The notes under the pieces were generated by a model that did not search any database, was not told the DNA's origin, and was given only the letters and a program-made list of their open reading frames with translations. The translations under genes and the position numbers were made by a program. 64,000 bases of DNA from Isoetes taiwanensis. Its lineage: Eukaryota; Streptophyta; Lycopodiopsida; Isoetales; Isoetaceae. The stretch lies in the NCBI GenBank assembly GCA_021234155.1, contig JAJEKV010000053.1, positions 1,747,307 through 1,811,306 on the forward strand, read 5' to 3'. This document shows positions 48,701-61,850 of this stretch, piece by piece (the first letter of the stretch is position 1; the number at the start of each line of letters is the position of its first letter).

Positions 48701-50056
48701 CGTCATAAATTTGCAACTATGAATTTAGAAATATTGGACAAAAAAAAAGATTTCTTTTGGACCCCTAGGTAAATGGCGCTAAAATGGTACTTTCGAGCAA
48801 AACACAAAAAGAAAAAGAAAGGCAATAACCATTGGAAGAGAGTAACATAAACACTATTCATTTATAACCATTGGAACAAAATCATAGAAAACACTATTCA
48901 TTTGGGATTGAAAAAACACTTTTCATTTGGGATTGAGAAAAACATTGTAGCAAATAGCAAAGTATAACGGATTGTCTTATTCAAAAAAAGCTAATTTTTT
49001 GTAGTATAATTTGGGGAGGTTTCTCAATAAAAAAATTCCCTCCAAACGTATTAAATTATTTCCAAATCCAAATCAGAGGCTCGCGGAAAACAAACAGTAT
49101 TAACAAATCCAAATTAGATTGGATGGCATTAACAAATCCTGAAGCATGTGGGTTTGATTTAGAACCATTTGTACAATCTGATCTGTAAGAAAGTTTCAAA
49201 AACAAAATCATTCCATATTCCTTACTGCTCGCTCGCTTGGCAAGTAGTTGTATTTAAGGGAAGAGGTGAATCTGGTGACTCTTGTAAACTAGCCAGTAAA
49301 ATCTAGAATGCGATTGTTCCTAAAAAACCAAGATGCATTGTGAATATCCATTAAAACATACATAATAGGATAGCGACCCATATGAAACATTGCAAAGGAC
49401 TAAAATCAGATAAGTATGAAGAAAATTCTTCTAATAACATGCCACGAAGTATCTCTAAATTTGCAGTCTACATCATTTCGACCTAGAATACAGGTCTGTA
49501 AACTAAGAAAGCACCCGCTTCCCAAAACTGCATGATGTGTGTTCATGCTGCATTAGATAGGATATGTGGTCCTCATCAGAACTGCAAATGCAAAAAGCCC
49601 TGACATGGTTTTACTCCCGATTCATAGTCCTGTGATCTACCACAAGTGCTCCACCATTTCTAATGACATAAATTGGCAGTACAAGCAAGATTGAAGAACA
49701 GATCGAGGGCAGGAATGGAGCTCTGTTTTCTATAGCCGTAGGCGGCAAATACAATCGCCCATAGGGCTTGGTCACATGAACATGTTGGCAGGGATTCTTC
49801 CCTGTCAATCATAAAAAACGGAAGGGTAATGGCCAAAAATTCATACCAAATCACGGCCTTCCTTGTCTTGCCCTCTGTTAACAGGTCTCAATCCTGCTTT
49901 TGTTGATCCTTACTTCAAATTTCCTTCAGCAAATCGTGCTTCAACTCTGTCGCATCAAAATCGCCTCAAATGGCTTGGCCGAAAGCTGGGGAGGTTTCCA
50001 TGGGAAGAAAATTGGGGAGGTTTCCATTCTTGGGATCCTAACCCAAATCGAGCATA
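45708..50056. mobile_element. Candidate DNA transposon with TATGCTC ends and subterminal TTTCCATGGAAACC arrays
   Basis: The left end reads TATGCTCAATTTGGGTTGGA. The right end is its inverted counterpart (TCCTAACCCAAATCGAGCATA). GGAAACCTCCCC repeats follow each end: about ten copies at 45725-45960, some at 46120-46165 and 47505-47545, and at least two at 49985-50035. I could not find a clear target duplication. Inside are an acidic plus-strand frame at 46323-46502 (starting MDLERNMYGGVEDD) and a 178-codon minus-strand frame at 48308-47772, neither recognised. Subterminal arrays suggest a CACTA-like DNA element, but the terminal bases do not read CACTA. Confidence 0.5.
47772..48308 (-). other. 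Open frame of 178 codons, unknown
   Basis: The longest minus-strand frame inside the 45.7-50.1 kb unit. It contains GAPEDVRGAMTPLFIRDMDAP and a hydrophobic Cys/Leu-rich end. The N-terminal half looks protein-like; the C-terminal half looks like translated non-coding sequence, consistent with an exon and read-through intron. No family recognised. Confidence 0.25.
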
Positions 50057-50399
50057 TATAATTTGAACATGTTTCAAGTGTTAAACAAAACCCACAATCA
50101 TAATTCCATTCCCTCGAGCTATATTGTTTCTAAAGGGACATCAAAGACCATATTGTGACACATGAATATTGGAACATAGTGATGTCAAGAAGCTGGAAGA
50201 GAAGAAGGGATCCAATTCAAGAATGGCAAAAAATAAAATGAACTCGGACATAATAAGCAAAGAAATAATGGATTCATACATTCACATCTTCACACACCAA
50301 AGATGTAGTAAGGGGGCATTTTTGTATTTTTTATTTTTGGTCCAGCTAGACTAGTCTTGTCACTAGAATATCATCTTGTACAGACTAGCTAGAAATATC

Positions 50400-50610
50400 C
50401 TACTGCCGGTCAAGGCAACCAAAGTGGAGGACACGTTTAGGCACAAGTTCTACCACGTCGGGGATCATGGCCGTATAACCCCAGTAACCAACTCCCAAAT
50501 ATAAACATACACTGGTCGGGTTTGAACCCCCGACCAAGTGCACATTTATTTTGGCATTACTAGGTCTATACCAACTCACCACACATCCGTTGGGCAAAAC
50601 TTTAGCCATA
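50400..50610 (-). repeat. tRNA-derived SINE candidate
   Basis: On the minus strand GGTGAGTTGGTATAG (A-box-like, near 50580) is followed by GGGGTTCAAACCC (B-box, 50518-50530) about 45 nt later, a layout like the internal Pol III promoter of tRNA-derived SINEs. The body continues to about 50400. No poly(A) or target duplication was found, so this stays a candidate. Confidence 0.35.
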
Positions 50611-50679
50611 CATTCTGCCTTGGACATCCCAGACACTTTACGTGCCTTGTCAGGGTTTCTACATTTGGCATACATATGT

Positions 50680-50750
50680 CTCCAAGGCAACATCTACTTC
50701 TAGTTCACTTTGCATCTCCAAGGCAACATCTACTTCTAGTCCAAACTCGT
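50680..50750. repeat. Tandem duplication TCTCCAAGGCAACATCTACT
   Basis: TCTCCAAGGCAACATCTACT followed by TCTAGT appears twice about 36 bp apart. Confidence 0.7.
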
Positions 50751-50841
50751 TTTGCATCTTCCAAGCTTCCACATTTGGCATATGTGTCTAACTGAGTGCT
50801 GGCAAAAACAAAACCCAATTAAATTTTAGCAGTCATTATTT

Positions 50842-52330
50842 GTGACGCCTCCTGCCCATATACAATGCCCCGATCAGATATATCAATAGGAGATTGCCTC
50901 ATGTCGGACAACCCACCAACATGAGGTCATCTATCCGACATCAACTCTTGATGGTGAGCAAAACAACCGACGTGAGAAGAATAGGCGTGTGATTCATCCC
51001 CGCTCCCTTTGGGATCCTCTTAGGCGCCCCGCATAAATATAAGCATATAACATCACATGAAATACATAACCATCTCGAAGGGTGGAGTCACCATATCAAT
51101 ACCACATCAAGATATATACCATAACAATAGCAACAAGGGGAAATCCTACCCAGGCTTAGACTCATGGGGATAGACTGACGGCTTGAGTCTCCAGAGTTCA
51201 TTGCAGACAGGATTCATGGAAATGGATTTTGGCTAGTATAGGAACATTGTCATTGGGTAGTCCACTCCATCCGCCCCTCCTGTGCATACTTTGCAGATAG
51301 GCTGCAAAGTATTGGGACTTGACCATAGCCTACTAGGAATATAGCCGAGGGGGCTACTCTTGGGTTACATCTCCCTAGTCTTGATGAGACAGGCGCAGAT
51401 CACTCTCCTCCAAAAGTTCCATGCCAACTACAGGCAAGCTAGAGAGTCATGGTTTCCCATATCTGTACACGACTTGAACCCCACTGAGGCGACGCATCAC
51501 CTAGGAGGTGTCAAGCCCAGACCTTGCCCGTATGCAGTCGTAAGATATTAGGACTAGTCCACAACGTTCCTCTAGTAGACGTTACATGCCAGGGAACCAA
51601 GAGCCAGACATGCCTTCCTTTTCAGCCAGTCTAGCCCCGCCACCCATAGCCACGCGGGCTTGCTTGGCTGTCATCAACTATGAAGGCTCTGGGTCTCTAC
51701 TCCCCTTTCCCAACACATAAGAGGTGTGCACAGAATGCAACATCATCAACACAAATCCAAATACAGAATGTATATCTAATCTACCTACTTTAATCAGACA
51801 TGATTAGGGTTCTTTAGTCAGTGTGCATACCGGCTAGGGTTCTTGGACTGTAGAGGTCGTCTAGAACTACAAATCTGATCTACTATCTATTGGGAAGCAT
51901 ACATTGGCTACCATAATCAACACTTACCGGATCTCTAGCTAGCTCCTACACCCTGGAAGGCGTCCAAGATGATGTCACAGTCGAATCTTGAGAAGGTGCC
52001 TTGAGATTCGAGCTTGGTTGCTTCTGCTAAGTTGGAATATGACAGGCGTTGATCCAAAAGCGTGCTCTAATGTTGAAATCCCCAAAGAGAAACTTCTAGC
52101 GTTCTTGCCTTTTTAAGGCCACGCTTTAGGGCATGCTTTTAATGCTAGGATCTAATGGGCCATAGGGCTCATTAGGGTGTTGCGAGGTGGTAACAAATGT
52201 TATATTCATATGTCCCCTTGGGCATGTGCAATCTGATGGTTACCAATGGTTGTATCCCATGATGCAACCCTTCACGATAAGGTGTACATGTCGGTTATGA
52301 CCATATGTACTAGTGATGTGGCAATATAAT
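50842..52330. repeat. LTR-like repeat, copy 1
   Basis: It starts TGTGACGCC at 50842, a typical LTR opening. From 51675 to 52330 it matches two other stretches: 56690-57225 and 55890-56195. Shared words include AAGAGGTGTGCACA, CCTACCTACT, GTCACAGTCGAATCTTG, TTAAGGCCACGCT and GTACTAGTGATGTG. It contains no gene. I could not establish true LTR boundaries. Confidence 0.5.
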
Positions 52331-54450
52331 ATACATATTTATACCATATATTATCCTAAGGATGGATCCTATGACACGACCAAGTAAGTGTAGTGTTCTC
52401 ATTGAGCTTTCAAAAATACTGAGTACAAATTGGTGCCCCTTACTAGAGGTAGAAATACCTGAAAACTTGAAAACTAAAAAGTGCTCCGAAACTAGACAAT
52501 CATCGAGAGCATGATAAAGTTGAGAATACAAGATCAAAGATGAGCCATCCATCATGTAGGCTAACAAAACATGAGAAAACGGATGACTCAACGGATGAAA
52601 AACCTTGCCCTCTCGGGAATGAGAGAATGGTCGCCAATGCTCTCGAGAAATGACTATGGCGCTTGAATCAAAGTGGAGACAACTGAAATATGTCCCACCA
52701 AACAAGAAGTTGAAGCACCAAAAAAGGATGAAGTGCAACTCTATGCACCCCAAGAACCAAGAGCCCTCCAAAAATGACCTGCAAAGTCAAGGCAAAAAAG
52801 AAAAGAGAGAGGTCCATCAGGGAGTAAGACGCCTTGCGCATTAAAGTATCAGATATAAAATAAAGCTCGACGGCTCCAGGGCCACGCCGAGAAAGAATCA
52901 ATAGACGACCAATCGGGAGCCATCCGCGGAATGACCATCGCGGGCAAAAACATCCAATTAGTGCTGCCTCGGAAGCTACAGCGCCACGCCGAGAAAGAAT
53001 GAACAAGAAGAATGTCCCGGTGGCTACATTGCTACACCAAGAAAGGATGAAATAATAACCTAGAAAAGAGACATGGAGGATATCAGAGGTTGCAGAGCGA
53101 TTCGAGAAGTATCCAAAAATAGACAAAAACTAAAGATGGCCAACCGACCAAAAGCAATTGGAGCAACTTCAACAATGGAATGGAATGGAATGGAATAATG
53201 GACTGGTAGGAAGGAGGAGAAATCTAGCTAGAATGCCGATGAATGAAATAGGAGAAGAGGCAGAATAAATAGGAGATGTCCAGAGAATGTCGGGGAATCT
53301 ACTCCAAATAGGCTCACAGGAATAAAGAGGCAAAACAAATGAGGGAAGGAAATGGCAAATAGGATGGCTAGAATACAAGATATCAACAGAACAAACGAGA
53401 TAACAGAGAAAAAAGGGGAATAATGAGATAACAAGATAATAGAGCAATGGATGGAACAAATGAGACAAGGAGTTCCCGATTACTGGAGGAGATGGCTCAT
53501 TGAGAGTAGAAGAGCAACTAAGGCAACTAGATTAAATGGGAGGAAGAGGAGACCAAAAAAAATGGAGCAAAAGGGGACAAACAAAAGAGACAGACAATGG
53601 AGCAATGAAGAAAAAGCCAGAATTCAAATAATGGGATGTATAAAAATGAAAAACACAATTGAACAACGCAGAAGAGATGGAAAAGGAAAAAATGAAGGAC
53701 ACGATGGAACAACACATGAGATGGGGAAAGGAACTTATGGGATAACAATGGACAAAGCCACAAAAGTGACGACATCAACCAAGTAAAGATTTCAAATGAC
53801 TAATGTACTAGAAGACACTACACAAACAAAGATACTATATAACCGAACTAATTTAACTAGCACATAGGAAAGGAGCACGAAGAGAAAGAAACCAAAGAAG
53901 GAACTGACACAACTAAATAAGTAATACCGTCAACAAAGTTAAATGGAACAATAAGCCAAAAGAACTCAATGAAGGAAACAATTCAAACACACCAAAAAAG
54001 AGAAATGATATCAAATGGAGGTACTAAGATAGTGAAGACCATATAATAATTGGAGCGCAATAAACCCACAGTGAGGCAAGTCAGAGTGAATGGAGTGGAG
54101 AAATTGGCTCATCAACACCGCAACCAAAAAATGGCTAAACAATACTGAAGGGACAACTAAGTCATCAAATAAAAGGAGGAAAAATAAGACAAAAGCCAGA
54201 GAATAATGAAATTGACATAGATAAAGAACATGGACAAAATGACATCACATAGGGAACATGCTGAAATAAAGAAACATTGGTAGGCACGACTAGAATACAT
54301 GAAGAAATGGGATAGAGGGAAAACTAGACTAGATCAACAAAAGTGCACGTGGGTATCAAACAACTATATTGCTAACCAATGTGCCTACTATGGATATATA
54401 TAGCATGGTAACATAATAAAGGCACAAACCCTTGTCCTTAGCACCTTAAT
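52331..54450. other. Purine-rich internal region, no recognised gene
   Basis: The plus strand is rich in A and G (many GGAACAA and GAGAAAG words). A 111-codon plus frame at 53451-53786 is Lys/Arg/Glu/Met-rich and probably reflects composition. TGGAATGGAATGGAA occurs at about 53177. This may be the interior of a non-autonomous LTR element oriented on the minus strand. Confidence 0.35.
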
Positions 54451-54484
54451 CAAAGTCCCAGCATCGTAGTATTCCTTGTATGCA

Positions 54485-55276
54485 TCATGCATGGCCTTGT
54501 ATTTGGTGTACTTGGCCATCTTTTCCTTGTATTCCCGGACTTGCTTCGACGTATACACACTCTTCTTCTTCTCTTTCTTTGATCAGTCGGGCGACAACAT
54601 CTCGAGGTATAAGGGAGGGTTGGTCTACATCCCCTCGTGTCTCAAGTTCTTGCTCTTCAGCCTGGGTCTTGCTGCTATTCTTCTTTGGCTTCTGGGATCT
54701 TGAAGTCCACTCACCTCTAAGGATGTTATTGAGCATCTCAGCATACACGTCATCTCAGAGTTGATGATGCTACAAGGGTTTGACTGTCTGATGTTGATGC
54801 CCCTTCAGCTTTTTGTCGTCGTATGTCTTCCCTTTGGCTTTTCTGGGTTTCTGTGGCTTATCTCCTTTCTTTTTTGCTCGCAACTTCTTGTTGTGTTCTT
54901 TCTTTTGTCACTCTTCCATCTCCATCTGTTTTTAGTGCGAGCTCATTCTACTTTGGCTCGGTTTGATTTGCCGAAGTCTCTACCCTCGCGTTCTTGAGGC
55001 ATTTTGGAGGGTTTGTATTCGATCCAATGTAGTCATTGGTGTCAATATTCTCTAGAAACGGGGGTCAAGGGTTAAGCCTTGGGTTGCGAAATTGGTGTCT
55101 TGCTTTGTGTCCTGTTGGTTCTCTTCTTGATTCCGTTCTTGATTGTGTTCTTGATTCCCTTCGGTTTTGGACTTCATATTTGGCTTGTTGTCGCGAATAG
55201 TGTTTTCTTAGGTACTAGGTAATGGAGTTGGTCGTTTTGTTCTTGCTGTTTGCTTGGTCCTGGCCATGCTTGACAT
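54485..55276 (-). pseudogene. gag-like retroelement frame starting with a histone H3-like tail
   Basis: The minus strand opens at 55276 with MSSMARTKQTARTKRPTPLP, stops at a TAA (55208), and continues in the same frame through NKPNMKSKTEGNQEHN and repeated NQE words before further stops. A basic Lys/Arg-rich stretch (54770-55000) and an 87-codon frame at 54748-54485 (rich in Glu and Lys) follow. A TATA-like CTTATAAAAAGGC lies upstream at about 55371-55383. The layout suggests the gag of a non-autonomous LTR element. No RT or protease is seen. The first residues after the second Met match the H3 N-terminus ARTKQTAR. Confidence 0.45.
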
Positions 55277-55889
55277 TAATTCGTATTGCCCCAGGAGTAC
55301 CTAAAAATCGATTTAGGGATCAACAGCAGCTTCAAAAAAATGTGAAAGTCTAAATAACGGAAGTTTGGGTGCCTTTTTATAAGCCCGGACCCTAGCGTTT
55401 TGGGTCAACTTTTTAAATTTGTCTGTTTCTCACATATAATTACACATTTAGATCTTATTTTGAGGACACAATTATGGTCTAAGATGGGGAAAACTCTCAT
55501 CGTGCACCAAATATGGTTGTGAGAAGCTCACAAGTGCAATTCACACACACTATGAGAGTCGCCGCCTAATCGAAGTTTTGGTTGCCAAACTACATACCGC
55601 CATGATGCAATTCGAAAGCTTATCACATGTTTCTTGAAATGGATTTGGTCTTTGGATTACCTGTTTGGGACGTGCAATTGACTGAACATGCGGGAGGAGC
55701 CAGGAGGGGTTGTGAGAAGCCCACAAGTCCTGTTCGAGCACCGTGAGAGTCGTTTGGCCCAATTTAGCATTTCTCTGGCTAATTTGATTAAATAAAACAA
55801 GCATATTTTTCCATTTTAAGCTAGATTGTTGCTTATTCCAGATCTCTGACTCCTCTAACAAGATAGACAACTCTCATCGTGCGTCAAAG

Positions 55890-57225
55890 AGGTGTCTGGA
55901 ATATGACAGACACTGATCCAAATGCATGCTCCAATGCTAGAATCTGAAAAGAAATTTTTTTAGGGTGCTTGCCATTTTAAGGCCACGCTGTAGGGTGTAC
56001 TTTTAGGGCTAGGATCCAATAGGTCATATGGCATTAAGATGTTGCCATGTTGCAACAAATGTTATATTCATATATCTGCTTGGGCATCTGCAATCTAATG
56101 GTCACTAATGGTTGTATCTTATGGTCCAACCCTTTACAATACAATGTACCTGTCAGTTACGACAACATGTACTAGTGATGTGCCAGCATAAATATGTAGC
56201 AAAATAGCAGGAGGTTCCAGAGGGATTTGATATGGATGTAAAAATAACAATTCCTGAAACCTTAGACTATATATCCCTAAAACAATCGAATAGGTTGTTA
56301 TAAAAAAAACATAGATTCAAGATAAAAAATAATCGCATTAGCTCACTGGGTATATTGGTTAAAGTAGTCTTAGTTAGGACATTGAACTATTTTGGTAGAG
56401 GTTAGAGCTCCCATATTTCATATTCTAAAATCTTAGGTAAAGTCGTATAGAGGTTCGATATTCGCTCAAAACCTTAGGCAAAATCGTATTTCATATTTCA
56501 AAATCATAGATACCTCCAATCATAAATGACTATAAGCGAAACGAGAGGTGCCCAGGGGCCCCGACATACGATCTAGATCGTAGGATCGACGAATCCGACG
56601 ACCGTAGTAGTCCAGGGTGCACTTTGTTTATACCAGGTAGTATCCTAGAACGTCACATTATTAATTGGGAATTAACGAGGTAATCCACAATCATCAACTA
56701 AGAAGGTTGTGGGTCTCTACCCCCCTTCCCAATACATAAGAGGTGTGCACATAATGCAATATTATCAATACAATGACTCCAAATATGGAATGTAGATCTA
56801 ACCTACCTACTCTAATCAGACATGCTTAGGGTTCTTTAGTCAGTTTGGATACTGGTTAAGGTTCTTGGGCTCTAGAGATCGTCTAGGGCCAAGAATAGTT
56901 ACAAATCTAGCCTATTATCTACTGGGAAGCATACACCGGCTGTCATAACCAACACTTACCAAATCTTGGCTGCCTGCTACATCCTAGAAGGCATCTTTGA
57001 TGTTGTCACAGTCGAATCTTGCGCCTCGAGATTCGAGCTTGGCTCGCTTCGATAAACTAGATTATGATAGCCCTAGTCCAAATGCATGCTTCAAGACCGG
57101 AATTCGAAAGAGAAACTTTTAGGGTTCATGCCTTTCTAAGGCCAAGCTTTAGGCATGCTTTTAGGGTTGGGATCTAATGGGCCATATGGCTCATTATGGT
57201 GTTGCCATATGGCAACAAATGTTAA
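55890..57225. repeat. LTR-like repeat copies 2 and 3
   Basis: 55890-56195 matches the later part of copy 1 (GGAATATGACAG...GTACTAGTGATGTG). 56690-57225 matches the earlier and middle part (from ATCAACTA to CAACAAATGTTA). Between them, 56200-56690 is unrelated and ends with ...AGAACGTCACA at about 56662, an LTR-end-like word complementary to TGTGACG. Two or more nested insertions seem likely. Confidence 0.5.
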
Positions 57226-57229
57226 AGAT

Positions 57230-59640
57230 GTCCAGAGATACCATGTCTTCTCTCCGTCCTCTCTTAATGTGGTCGACAAAGAACATCAACTCGGGATCTC
57301 CCGCATTACATATATGGTTTGTTCCAACCTCAATATGCGAAAGGTTTACCACAATGGAGATGACCTTATAGATGCATTAATAGGCTGTCGTTCTTTCTCC
57401 ACCCCTTACAACGGCAGCCACTGTCCAAAAATCACCAGATGCTATGAAGTGGTTACCTCCAAAAGGTCTATTGTTCTTTAGTGAATTGTTGCAATGGGTT
57501 ATTGACGCTCTCTATTACTACTTTATTAGCCATTGAAAACCCGTCCTATATTATGACCTTTGCCTCTACCAATAGTTGTGTTGCTCCTGAAACTGGCTCT
57601 AATAGCAGCAACCTCGTGTTGTTTCCAACCATGAAGATATGGAATAACAAGTGCATTTTCTTGTCCATTGTATAAAGCTGACATAAGAGGGTTGTTATGC
57701 CACATGGGAGTATCATGTTTTGTTTGCTTCGTTCTGGCAGGCATATGCTTATTTTTTTCTTGCACCATTATACCATTGACGAAATATATTGATTCAAACT
57801 TTGTTAAGGATCGTAGCTTAACTATTTACTCAAGTGGAAACCTAGAATCAAATATTTCAAACAACTATGATATTTGAAGTTTGAATGTGAATAGTATTTA
57901 CTGAACCACTATTCATATTCGTATGGGCGTCGATTCAAACACTGCTCACTATAGGATTGATAATTTGATGGTCCTGCACTTCGGAATCACCAATTAGGCC
58001 GGAGATCTCCTTGGATTATCCCATATTCAATTCATTGTATAGTTTCATCTATGTACATCGTTTCTATGTCATCAATTTCCACCGTTTCTCCAATGGAGCC
58101 GGAGATGGTTAACTATTATTCGCCACATCCCTCTTTCCAACCCTATACTTAACCAATCGATAATTATCTACATGTAAAACCTTATTTACGTGGTTCCATA
58201 TTTACATAGTTCATCAATCTTGAACTAGGTTTGAAGTCTCATAAGCGATCAACCTTGAATAACTTGAGATGATCTACTATCAAATTTTTCTCGTGACACC
58301 TTATGCCAAGACACATTGTGCCTAACCCTTGTCCAATTATACCATATGCTTAGACCTTGTGCAAGTTAGGATAAGTGTTAGTGCCATTAATTTTTTCTTC
58401 TAGTGCCTAGGCCCACTTGCTACGTTAGTGACATTTCTAGTGCCTAGACCATCTAGCAAGTATACAACTATTTGTGTATTGTTGCTCCATAGAGTATTAC
58501 CCTTAAGTGGTATTCAACATTTGGCATATTATGCCCAATCAAGTTAGCTACATGTTTTTCAAATAAGTTGGGTCTGCTACATGCTATTTCTTCAAGGCAG
58601 ATGCATGTTTTTACATTTCTCAACTCATGTCGGCCTACTAAGTCGACTCAAATATCTTTCCCAATAGCTTGGGTTTGCTTCATGCAAGTTATTCAAGGCA
58701 CATGCCTGTTTGCCTTATGTAGGCACAAGCACAAACACAAGGCACAAGTTTCTAATAAAAACGTGTTAAAATATGTACATGTACATAACATAAAAAAAAA
58801 GGGACATGATTGGGTTGCTTGAGCCCCAACTACTCATGTACTAGAACAAAACCTAAACTTTGAAAAATTAGGGTTTCGGCATGGAACCCTAACAACCTTT
58901 TAGGGTACATCTATCGTCTTGCTTCTACCAAAAGACACAAGGAGCTTACTCCTTTCCACTTCTCTTACTATTTTACATAGCCGTTTCCTGCACCTCGTCT
59001 AGTTCTATGGTGCCTACAAAGTTTGTTGAATAGTATCGCAACTTAGAGCACATCAAAGAGGCACCAATCGACTGGGTATTTCAAGTCTTTCAACATACCT
59101 TTGATCTTTATGAAACAACATCAAGGACACCATATTACCAAGATATCCTTGGTCAATACAATCAATCAAATCCAAGGCCGTGATGTGAGACTCTAAGGGC
59201 AAACGGAGCATGGATCTTTTTAACGCTATCACAACAGATCGAGTCGACACCAAAGAAGACAATCTGGAAAAGGGTTGAAAGAATGTCGAGTACATGACAT
59301 GTAGTCCAAAGGCATAAAAATATTTATCAAAGCACAAGTAGTCTTTGCAACCTTCTTCCATTATCTGGCAATAAACAAGATAGAGGAAAGGGACCGTAAA
59401 AAGGGAGTGCATCATGTCAAGAATATGAGCTTATAACATTTTGCCTTAGTGATAGAATTCCTGAGGATGTTTCAAGTTATCATAATGTAAAAATTGCTGA
59501 AACTATATAAATTAACAAAAAAAAAAAAACTATATAAATTGTATAAGAATGTGAATATAGCTTCACACTCATATTCATATTATTAATGCCTAGGAAGTTA
59601 TGGTTGTGATAAATTCCAAGTGTCGATGTGAATATTCTTC
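57230..59640. other. No recognised gene
   Basis: No supported coding region. A minus-strand frame at 57768-57526 contains HEVAAIRASFRSN and GRGKGHN, weakly reminiscent of retroelement gag, and a 120-codon minus frame at 59415-59053 has no recognised family. Confidence 0.3.
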
Positions 59641-61598
59641 TTTTATATTGTGCAGGTCCGTTTCACCTTATGTAATCTTGAGGATAGCATTATCCGGGGG
59701 ATGTGGCGTTCTCCTAAAATATATGATATAAATACGTATATTTTATGGCCACATCACCATACAACTCTACATAAGTAGACTTGTATACACCTAATGTGGG
59801 GGAGATGACTAAGTTATCTACATAACTTAGCCAACCTAAGGTAAGAAGCTATTTCCACATGGCCTCATCTTATAGGCTTAACCGCCACATAGATGCACCT
59901 ATGGGAGCCAAGTGGCATTCATGTGAACCCTAACATATAAAAAGGCTAAACTCTAAACCCTAGCCACTTTTTGACTCTACCAACCTCGACCCACCCGGTT
60001 AGCCCATAGCTTCGATCCGGGGGATCGTCTTGACGACCCTAGGTTGCGGTAGCCATCCTGGGCGCTAAGCACGAAAGGAGGATCATCGACTCGAGTCACC
60101 TGCTAGAGATGGAAGGCAGCTCATTAGGAGCAGATATTTCAAGTAGATTCCAGTTGAGTTGCACCTTGTATCCTAGTAGAGCTATCCTAGAACCTATAGT
60201 TATGAACATGAACCCTAATCAATGAACCCTAACTGTAAATTAGATGTATGTGATTAGGATTAGTTGTTATTCTCCTTTATTATCAAGATTATGTTAATAT
60301 GATATTGGTTGATCTCATGTTTGCACCTCTTGTGTATTGGAAAGGGGGGTAGCGACCTAGTAGCCACTAGTAGATGATGCTCCTAGTTTAGACCCATTAG
60401 TTCCCATTATTATGCGACTTGTGCATAGAGCCCACCCAGGCTCACGGAGGCTATGGAGTGGTGAAAGCACCACACAAGGGGTCAGTGGCAAAGTGGAGGG
60501 AGGACCTGGCGGCGGCTACTAGGGTCCTATAGCGGCCTAGACTCATAGTCGGTCACTTCATGCGGGCAGTATGGGTCCCACACTTCCTTCTGGGTTAATG
60601 GTGTCGCCCTAACTCTCAAGAGTTGCAAGTGTCGGCTTGCTCTTGTTTTGGAAAGTTCGGTCCAGTGCGGACGTGTGTCGCCACCATCCTCTAGCCGCTC
60701 ATGGAGCCATTGCACTCGGGAAGGGAAATGCAACCCTTTCTACCTCATCGGGCCGGGAGATGCAACACAGAGTAGTCTCGTTGAGTGATACCATGGGATT
60801 ACGTCTCGGCGGATTTACAGTCATCTACAAGCCTAATTTAGCTTAGCCATGCGCAAAGCATGCAATGTGGAGGGGCGGATGGAGTGGTCAACCCTAGCCA
60901 TTGTCTATTGCCACCCCAAGTCATTGCCATAACTTCGATGCGATTTCTATCCGGAGGCCCCCATCCGCCGGGTCACAACTCCTCCTTGAGTCCGAGCCAC
61001 GGGTAGGAGCCTCTATTTGATGTATTCGATGTATTGTTGTATTCGGTGACATGGATGGATGGATTATCATTACCCTAAGGGGTAGTTTATTGTTGTTGTG
61101 TTATTGCTAGTGCTTATGTTTATATGTTTTGCTTCGGTGACATAGGGACCCCTAGAGGGCGGACGGAATGACACCTCTGTGTCCTCTACTTTCGATAGTC
61201 CGCCCACCTTAGATGCGAGTTAGGCGAGAGGGCCCATCACGACCGGATAGCCGTTGGATGGGGAAGGTTCTTCGTTGTATATTGCAGTCTGCCGGTATAT
61301 AAGCGCAAGGGCGTCCGCCATAGTGAATCCATCAATAGTCGCAAGGAAGATATGAAATAATCGGCAAAAAAGAAACAATGGCGAAGGTCGCCTATAGGTT
61401 ATATCTAAAGCAAACCTTGCAGGATCAATCTCACAGTAGAAGAGTATCTTGACCTGTCTATCATCCCCAAGAATCGCCTCTCCACATTTCACTATGGATC
61501 CGGAGGCAAGGTGAGGTGGGGTAGCCTGTCCTCTGCTACCGACCTAGCCGCTGCCATTTTGAAGCATTCCTAAAAATGCATGCCGCATGCGCATGCAA
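59640..61598. other. Possible LTR-derived sequence, no recognised gene
   Basis: GTGGGGGAGATGACTAAG at about 59798 looks like a polypurine tract before an LTR. A 9-bp hairpin CTAAGTTAT/ATAACTTAG sits at 59809-59830, and a TATA-like CATATAAAAAGGC is at 59935. These fit a decayed LTR, but no partner was found. The rest to 61598 has no gene I recognise. Confidence 0.3.
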
Positions 61599-61750
61599 AA
61601 AGCTATAACAGACTTATGGAAGACCGCTCGAGTGGATCTTGTTGTCGCGTTCCCGAGACACTGGCATAATTGGATAGAAGCGGCTACTCATAAACGTCTA
61701 GACGGTTTTGCCTAGTTGGTTAAGGGCATGTCGGTTAGGAACGTTACATT

Positions 61751-61762
61751 TGGTATCAGAGC
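61751..61762 (+). promoter_or_regulatory. Primer-binding site, initiator tRNA-Met type
   Basis: TGGTATCAGAGC starts 2 nt after the plus-oriented LTR. It is the standard primer site complementary to the 3' end of plant initiator tRNA-Met in copia, TRIM and Cassandra-type elements. Confidence 0.9.
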
Positions 61763-61850
61763 AGGGCTCGAGTTCGAGTCTCCATAGGTGCAAGTATGAC
61801 CCAGAATCACCGTATTTTGCCCCGGTTGGTTAAGGGGCATGCTCGGTTGC

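Noticed and set aside
45708-50056. Calling this unit a CACTA transposon
   Set aside because: Subterminal arrays fit, but the terminal bases do not read CACTA and no 3-bp duplication could be shown, so it is left as a candidate DNA transposon.
55208-55276. A histone H3 gene or pseudogene
   Set aside because: Only the first eight tail residues match; the following residues and the rest of the H3 fold are absent.
61220-61492. 90-codon minus-strand frame near 61.3 kb
   Set aside because: No recognised motif, no promoter or splice signals, and no sign of coding bias.
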